Assembly (NCBI GenBank): GCA_014379815.1
Contig: JACMLA010000250.1
Span: forward strand, 1-10,647
Source of the DNA: Bryobacteraceae bacterium
GTDB taxonomy: Bacteria; Acidobacteriota; Terriglobia; Bryobacterales; Bryobacteraceae
Reading direction: 5' to 3'
Length of the DNA stretch: 10,647 bases
Shown here: positions 6,249-10,647 of the stretch, piece after piece
How positions within the stretch are numbered: position 1 is the stretch's first letter
Layout: each line of letters begins with the position of its first letter
Position numbers and translations under genes: made by a program
Notes under the pieces: model-generated
What the model was told of the DNA's origin: nothing
What the model saw: the letters and a program-made list of their open reading frames with translations, nothing else
The model's database searches: none

Positions 6249-6821
6249 ATGATGCTGACGAGACGACTTATTCTTCGCTCCCTTTTGGTTTCTGCTCCAG
6301 GAGCAGCTTTAGCCTTCCAGGCGGCTGCTCCCCGGCGAACCCCTGATGTTCCTTATGTCCCCACACCGCAGGCTGTCGTAGAGGCCATGCTGCAGCTGGG
6401 CGAAGTAAAGAAAGGCGACGTTCTGTTTGACCTGGGTTCGGGAGATGGCCGGATTCCAGTCACCGCAGCCAAGCTGTATTCGGTACGCGGGACTGGAATT
6501 GACATCAATCCGGAGCGGATCACCGAAGCCGAGGCGAACGCCCAAAAAGAGAATGTCACCGGACTGGTCAAGTTCCTCAACCAGGATCTGTTCGAGGCAG
6601 ACATTAAAGAAGCTACGGTCGTGACTCTTTACCTGTTGCCGAGCATCAATCTCAAGCTCCGGCCCAAGTTATTTCGTGATTTGAAACCGGGCACCCGCAT
6701 CGTCTCCCACAGTTTCGATATGGGTTCCTGGGAGCCGGAGAAACGGATTGAGATCGATGGCCGCTACCTCTACTTGTGGCGGATTCCCAAGACACCTCCT
6801 CAGTTCAAAGAGGGCGAATAG
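6249..6821 (+). CDS. Class I SAM-dependent methyltransferase with Tat-like signal sequence
   Basis: This 190-residue protein has a Rossmann-type methyltransferase core. Motif I is VLFDLGSGDGRIPV (about 58-71), the glycine loop that holds S-adenosylmethionine. The acidic residue ending strand 2 is in GIDINPERI (83-91). NQDLFEAD (111-118) and VVTLYLLPSINLKLRPKL (124-141) follow, then a closing LKPGTRIVSHSFDMG. No DPPY/NPPF motif is present where N-methyltransferases of bases would have it. The pattern recalls small bacterial relatives of the FAM173/ATPSCKMT lysine methyltransferases, but the substrate is not identified. The N terminus reads TRRLILR plus a hydrophobic stretch (LLVSAPGAALA), a good twin-arginine signal with an AxA-like site, followed by PDVPYVPTP just before the domain. 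Two ATGs are adjacent (6249 and 6252). It follows the BON gene by 48 bp on the same strand and may be cotranscribed. Confidence 0.87.
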   Translation: MMLTRRLILRSLLVSAPGAALAFQAAAPRRTPDVPYVPTPQAVVEAMLQLGEVKKGDVLFDLGSGDGRIPVTAAKLYSVRGTGIDINPERITEAEANAQKENVTGLVKFLNQDLFEADIKEATVVTLYLLPSINLKLRPKLFRDLKPGTRIVSHSFDMGSWEPEKRIEIDGRYLYLWRIPKTPPQFKEGE

Positions 6822-6833
6822 GGTTCGACCGAT

Positions 6834-8063
6834 CTAAGCTACGGCTTCGGGCTGCTCGAGCGGCATCTCAACACGGGCTTTGCCATTTAGGAATGCCTTG
6901 ATAGACCGGAGCGCCTGCCGCGACCTCTGATCGTTCTCGATTAGGGCGAATCGGACAAAGCCTTCGCCCAGCGGCCCGAACCCAATACCGGGCGACACCG
7001 CTACCAGAGCCTCCTCCAGGAGACGCTTGGTAAACCCAAGGGAACCGAGAGACCGGAATTGCTCCGGCACCGGCGCCCAAACGAACATCGAACCTCGTGG
7101 TGTCTCAACGGGCCATCCCGCCTTGTGCAAACCGCTAACGAGAAGATTGCGGCGCTTCTGATACATCGTGCGAATCTTCTCTGTTTCGTCCTCGCATTCC
7201 CGCAAAGCGATGATGCTGGCGATCTGGATCGGCTGGAAGACTCCATAGTCAAGGTAGCTCTTAATGCGCGCCAGCGCCGCGATCATACGCTCGTTGCCAA
7301 CGCAGAAGCCCACACGCCAGCCAGCCATGTTATAGCTCTTAGACATCGAGAAGATTTCTACCGCGACGTCCTTCGCACCCGGAACCTGCAGAATACTTGG
7401 CGCCTTATAGCCATCGAAGCATATGTCGGCATAGGCGAAATCATGCACAATCATGGAGCCGTGATGCCGTGCGAGGCTAACGATCTCGGCGAGGAACGGC
7501 AAGTCTACACAATGGGTCGTGGGGTTGTGCGGAAACGAAATTAGAATCAGGCGCGGCTTGCGTGTAGACCGCCGGTATAGGTCTTCCAATCCATTCAAAA
7601 ACGTCGCGGGGTCCGGCATAGGGAGCATGCAAGCCTGACCTTCCGCCATCACGACACCGTACTGGTGGATCGGGTATGCCGGGTTCGGGGAGACTACCGC
7701 ATCCCCGGGTCCAATGACGGCGAACAACAGGTGGGCAAGTGCGTCCTTAGCTCCGATTGTTGCGATCGCTTCCGTAGCGGGGTCGAGGTCTACGTCGTAG
7801 TTTCGCTTGTAACGCGCGACGATCTCCTCCCGCAATTTGGGAATGCCCTTCGACATGGAGTACCGGTGGTTACGAGGATTGCGAACAGCCTCGATCAGCT
7901 TGTTTACGATAGGTCGCGGAGTCGCTCCGTCCGGGTTTCCCATTCCCAGGTCCACCACATCCTGCTGAGCGGCCCGCAGCTTCGCCTTCATCTCATTCAC
8001 TACCGCGAAGACATAAGGCGGGAGCTTGGAGATGCGGTAAAACTCATCGGTCGGATGCGACAT
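6834..8063 (-). CDS. alaC: PLP-dependent aminotransferase, AlaC/YfdZ type (glutamate-pyruvate transaminase)
   Basis: This 409-residue class I/II aminotransferase resembles E. coli AlaC along its whole length, as far as I recall that sequence. RISKLPPYVF lies at the N terminus, followed by MGNPDGATP (41-49), YSMSKGIPKLR (68-78), SPNPAYPIH (125-133), SFPHNPTTHCV (176-186) and HDFAYADI (207-214). The PLP-binding SMSKSYNMAGWRVGF has the Schiff-base lysine at about 242, and VSPGIGFG plus VRFALIEN are near the C terminus. Expected PLP contacts (Asn180, Asp208, Lys242) are present. AlaC makes alanine from pyruvate with glutamate; related enzymes in the same class act as LL-diaminopimelate aminotransferases, so that alternative is possible. 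It is convergent with the methyltransferase (12-bp gap) and divergent from the ADOP permease (60-bp gap). The ATG at 8063 has no visible ribosome site. Confidence 0.9.
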   Translation of the reverse strand: MSHPTDEFYRISKLPPYVFAVVNEMKAKLRAAQQDVVDLGMGNPDGATPRPIVNKLIEAVRNPRNHRYSMSKGIPKLREEIVARYKRNYDVDLDPATEAIATIGAKDALAHLLFAVIGPGDAVVSPNPAYPIHQYGVVMAEGQACMLPMPDPATFLNGLEDLYRRSTRKPRLILISFPHNPTTHCVDLPFLAEIVSLARHHGSMIVHDFAYADICFDGYKAPSILQVPGAKDVAVEIFSMSKSYNMAGWRVGFCVGNERMIAALARIKSYLDYGVFQPIQIASIIALRECEDETEKIRTMYQKRRNLLVSGLHKAGWPVETPRGSMFVWAPVPEQFRSLGSLGFTKRLLEEALVAVSPGIGFGPLGEGFVRFALIENDQRSRQALRSIKAFLNGKARVEMPLEQPEAVA

Positions 8064-8069
8064 ATTCGT

Positions 8070-8075
8070 ATTGTA
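8070..8075 (-). promoter_or_regulatory. Possible -10 box of a leaderless alaC transcript
   Basis: On the minus strand TACAAT (five of six matches to TATAAT) ends six bases before the alaC ATG. The expected start of transcription therefore falls on the start codon itself. There is no Shine-Dalgarno sequence. No good -35 box is seen at 16-19 bp spacing, which lowers confidence. Confidence 0.4.
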
Positions 8076-8086
8076 TTCGCCGGATC

Positions 8087-8104
8087 GTAACTAACTTTCG
8101 TTAC
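8087..8104. promoter_or_regulatory. Imperfect 18-bp dyad in the divergent alaC/permease intergenic region
   Basis: GTAACTAACTTTCGTTAC pairs at seven of nine positions, with perfect GTAAC/GTTAC ends. It lies just upstream of the proposed alaC -10 box and 20 bp before the permease ATG. It could bind a dimeric regulator of either gene; no partner is visible in the window. Confidence 0.25.
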
Positions 8105-8123
8105 CAGCTGTCGTATTGGACTC

Positions 8124-10529
8124 ATGCGTTCCTTGCTGCGGAAGCCCGGCTACACCCTGCTCGCGGTCCTGACACTAGCGATCGGGATCGGGATGTGCGC
8201 GACAGTTTTTAGTCTGGTAAAGGCGGTGATCCTGCGGCCTCTTTCCTATGCCAACTCGGGAGCCGTCGTAACCCTGCTGTATGACGGGCAGAGACCTGTG
8301 TCCCCGGCAGACTTCCAGGACTGGAAACGGGAAGCGCGTAGCTACCAGGCCATGGAAGCTGCCTTCGTCTGGGGTGCGGTCCTCACCGGTAGTGAAGCAG
8401 CCGAACAGGTGACGGGTCTGCAGATGACGCCCGGAATGTTCCGGCTGCTGGGAGACAAAGCAGCACTCGGACGGACGCTTCAAGCCCAGGATGCTTCGCC
8501 AGGCTTTGCGGCAAAGAACGTAGTTCTGGGTGACAGTCTGTGGAAGCGGCGGTTTGGCGCAGATCCCCGGATCGCAGGCCGGACGGTTCGGCTCAGCGGA
8601 GAAGTCTACACAGTTGTCGGCGTGATGGCACCGGATTTCCGGTTCCCTCCTTTCTGGGCGACCTCGGCGGAGATGTGGGTTCCGCTGGACATGACATCGA
8701 TGCCTAAGTCCAGGCAAGCGCGCATGCTGCGTGTCTTCGGTCTGTTGAAAGACAACGTGCCGCTCCAAGCTGCTCAGGCAGAGATGAACACGATTGGCGC
8801 ACGTCTGGCCGCAGTCTATCCGGACAGTAACACCGGGCTGGTTGCCTCCGTCGATCCTTTGGCCGATAGGGTCTCCGGGAAAGCGAGAACTCCGCTGTTG
8901 CTGCTCTTCGGGGCAGTGGGGTTGCTGCTTCTGGTAGCGTGTGCGAATGTTGCCGGCCTGATGCTGGCGCGCGCTGTGGAACGCAGGCGAGAGATCGGCG
9001 TGCGGCTGGCACTTGGCGCGAGCGCGAAACAGATTGCCATGCAAATGCTTGGCGAGAGTTTACTCGTTGGCCTTGCGGGTGGTTTGCTCGGTGTCGTGCT
9101 CGCAGTCGTTGCGGTGGAGGTGATCGCCCCCGCGCTCGCGGTGTCACCGGCTGATTTATCGCGTCTGGAAGGCGTGCACGCTGACGCTTCTATACTGGCG
9201 TTCTGTGCGTTGACGTCCCTTCTAACCGGAGTTCTGTTTGGCATGGTCCCCGCATGGCAGGCCGCAAGAGTGGACCTCAATGACTCGCTTCGGGACGGAT
9301 CCCGGGGCGCTTCGGAAGGTCGGAGCGGACTGCGTCTGCGGAGCCTGCTGGTGAGCGCGCAGACAGCGATCTGCATCGTCCTGCTGGCAGGGGCCGGTGC
9401 CTTGCTGCAAAGCTATCGCCAGATGCGAGCTCTCGATCCTGGCTTCGCGTCTGAGAACCTTCTCACGATGACGATTTCGCTTGCCGGGCGAAAGGACTAC
9501 GTGGGGGAACGGCGGGATGCGCTGTACGCCGAGGTCACCAGCGCTATAAGAGATCTGCCGGGCGTTCTCTCCGCTTCGATGGTCAACCATTTACCTGTTG
9601 GTGGAGACACGTGGGGGACGCGTATAGCGGCTGAGGGTGCGCCCGCCCGTCGCCCCGGCGAGGAACACTCCGCGGTCTTTCGCATCAGTCAGCCCGATTA
9701 TCTGGCGACCCTGAACATTCCTTTACTGCGAGGGCGCGACTTCACCGCCAACGACAAGCACGACAGCCAGAGAGTCGCGATTGTCAATGAAAAGCTGGCG
9801 CGGCGTCTCTGGAATACTGTGGACGTTGTTGGGAATCGAATCACGTTTGACGACGCTGGCAAGGGAATGACAATCGTCGGCGTGACTCGCAACGTGCGCC
9901 AGAATGACTTCACGTCAGAGCCAGATTCTGAGATTTTCATCCCGTACGGTCAGAACGGAGCAGCGCGAACATCGGTGGCTCCGTCCAGTGCCACGATGAC
10001 GCTGGTCCTCAGAACACGGAATGACCCAATGGCTCTGGCCTCTGTGGTTCGCGCAGCCGTCGCGCGGATAGACAAGGACATTGCAGTAGCGCAGGTCCGC
10101 TCCGCCGACCGCATTATCGACAACATCCTGTGGCAATCGCGCATGACTGCTGCGGTCACCGGCCTGCTCGCCAGTTTCGCGCTGACCCTTGCGTGTATTG
10201 GGCTGTACGGCGTGCTCTCCTACGTCGTCGCCAGTAAGAAGCGCGAAACGGGTATACGGCTGGCTCTGGGCGCGACCCGTACCAACGTGGTTCTGCTCTT
10301 TCTGCGGTATGGAACCACCATGGTCGTAAGTGGAATTGCAATTGGACTCACGGTCTCTTTCGTCGTACTGCGTTCCCTGCAATCCGTGATGTACGGCGTA
10401 AAAGAAGCCGACACGAATGTTCTCGCGGCAGGTCCTTTGGTTCTGCTGGGCGTTGCTCTCGTGACAGCGCTGATACCCGCACTCCGCGCCTCCAGACTCA
10501 ATCCGGTGAGAGCTCTCCAGGGAGATTAG
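8124..10529 (+). CDS. ADOP-family duplicated FtsX/MacB-type permease
   Basis: This 801-residue inner-membrane protein is built from two FtsX/MacB permease halves fused in tandem. Half one has TM1 at about 10-34 (LLAVLTLAIGIG, then ATVFSLVKAVILRPLSY), a periplasmic MacB-type domain, then helices at about 257-282, 309-338 and 357-377. Half two starts with a helix at about 407-429 and a second periplasmic domain, then helices at about 673-702, 721-750 and 766-787. The duplication is visible in the motifs RREIGVRLALGAS (289-300) and KRETGIRLALGAT (707-718). The chain ends ASRLNPVRALQGD, as usual for these permeases. ADOP proteins are abundant in Acidobacteriota and occur without a dedicated ATPase; substrates are unknown. 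No ATPase gene is adjacent here. ATG at 8124 is the first start after an in-frame stop at 8088-8090. It lacks the extra N-terminal cytoplasmic segment of some longer ADOPs, and its ribosome site is weak. Confidence 0.92.
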   Translation: MRSLLRKPGYTLLAVLTLAIGIGMCATVFSLVKAVILRPLSYANSGAVVTLLYDGQRPVSPADFQDWKREARSYQAMEAAFVWGAVLTGSEAAEQVTGLQMTPGMFRLLGDKAALGRTLQAQDASPGFAAKNVVLGDSLWKRRFGADPRIAGRTVRLSGEVYTVVGVMAPDFRFPPFWATSAEMWVPLDMTSMPKSRQARMLRVFGLLKDNVPLQAAQAEMNTIGARLAAVYPDSNTGLVASVDPLADRVSGKARTPLLLLFGAVGLLLLVACANVAGLMLARAVERRREIGVRLALGASAKQIAMQMLGESLLVGLAGGLLGVVLAVVAVEVIAPALAVSPADLSRLEGVHADASILAFCALTSLLTGVLFGMVPAWQAARVDLNDSLRDGSRGASEGRSGLRLRSLLVSAQTAICIVLLAGAGALLQSYRQMRALDPGFASENLLTMTISLAGRKDYVGERRDALYAEVTSAIRDLPGVLSASMVNHLPVGGDTWGTRIAAEGAPARRPGEEHSAVFRISQPDYLATLNIPLLRGRDFTANDKHDSQRVAIVNEKLARRLWNTVDVVGNRITFDDAGKGMTIVGVTRNVRQNDFTSEPDSEIFIPYGQNGAARTSVAPSSATMTLVLRTRNDPMALASVVRAAVARIDKDIAVAQVRSADRIIDNILWQSRMTAAVTGLLASFALTLACIGLYGVLSYVVASKKRETGIRLALGATRTNVVLLFLRYGTTMVVSGIAIGLTVSFVVLRSLQSVMYGVKEADTNVLAAGPLVLLGVALVTALIPALRASRLNPVRALQGD

Positions 10530-10554
10530 TAAAGCCCGGTTAGAATCCAGGAAG

Positions 10555-10647
10555 ATGCTCAAGTGGCCCGAAGTCTTGAATCTCGCCAGCAATGGCAATC
10601 CTGTTCTCGCCCGGAAGGTCGTTAAGACGGAAGCAGAATGGCGGCAA
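10555..10647 (+). CDS. msrB: Peptide-methionine (R)-S-oxide reductase, N-terminal fragment
   Basis: The frame opens at ATG 10555 after AGGA (10549-10552) and is uninterrupted to the end of the window, giving 31 residues. The peptide runs MLKWPEVLNLASNGNPVLA, then KVVKTEAEWRQ. The K-TEAEWR segment is the usual entry into the MsrB fold, where it is normally followed by LTPEQ; that part is off the edge. MsrB reduces methionine-R-sulfoxide in proteins and uses a C-terminal cysteine or selenocysteine. No signal peptide is visible, suggesting a cytoplasmic enzyme. It lies 25 bp after the permease on the same strand. The zinc ligands and catalytic Cys cannot be checked here. Confidence 0.75.
   Translation, partial: MLKWPEVLNLASNGNPVLARKVVKTEAEWRQ

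Noticed and set aside
8175..9044. Minus-strand open frame of 289 codons inside the ADOP permease gene
   Set aside because: Its composition (Arg, Gln, His, Pro, Cys) is that of an antisense shadow, and the plus-strand gene is unambiguous.

Overview
This window looks like chromosomal DNA of a moderately GC-rich Gram-negative bacterium, most probably an Acidobacteriota member (Solibacter/Bryobacterales-like). The main pointer is the 801-residue duplicated FtsX-type permease at 8124-10529, of the 'ADOP' (acidobacterial duplicated orphan permease) kind. The outer-membrane channel and Tat-like signal fit a diderm cell. The lineage is inferred from family knowledge; no search was run.

Layout. The left edge carries the 3' end of a biotin carboxylase gene (1-339, +). 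Convergent to it is a compact minus-strand block, 5311 to 360. In transcription order it encodes a TetR-family repressor, a DevC-type ABC permease, a DevA-type ATPase, a DevB/HlyD-type membrane fusion protein and a TolC/NodT-type outer-membrane channel. The four transport genes overlap by 1 to 11 bases (8, 11 and 1), so they are surely translated from one message. Together they form a complete ATP-driven exporter spanning inner membrane, periplasm and outer membrane, with its own regulator. A 19-bp perfect palindrome covers the TetR start codon and touches its -10 box. A degenerate copy (12 of 15 core bases) lies in the 61-bp gap before the permease gene. I read these as two operators of the same repressor.

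Divergent from tetR on the plus strand are a 260-residue protein with a long disordered Gly/Arg/Glu-rich region and a C-terminal BON domain (5418-6200), then a class I SAM-dependent methyltransferase with a twin-arginine-like signal (6249-6821). Convergent to that is an AlaC-type aminotransferase (8063-6834, -). Divergent from it across 60 bp is the ADOP permease (8124-10529, +), followed after 25 bp by the start of an msrB-like methionine sulfoxide reductase gene that runs off the right edge.

The window is densely coding, with no gene-free stretch over 110 bp. I see no tRNA, rRNA, CRISPR array, insertion sequence or convincing intrinsic terminator. Most of it is ordinary housekeeping and efflux content. 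The best leads are the repressor's two-operator arrangement, the apparently exported methyltransferase, and the disordered BON protein. I do not see evidence of a wholly new system.
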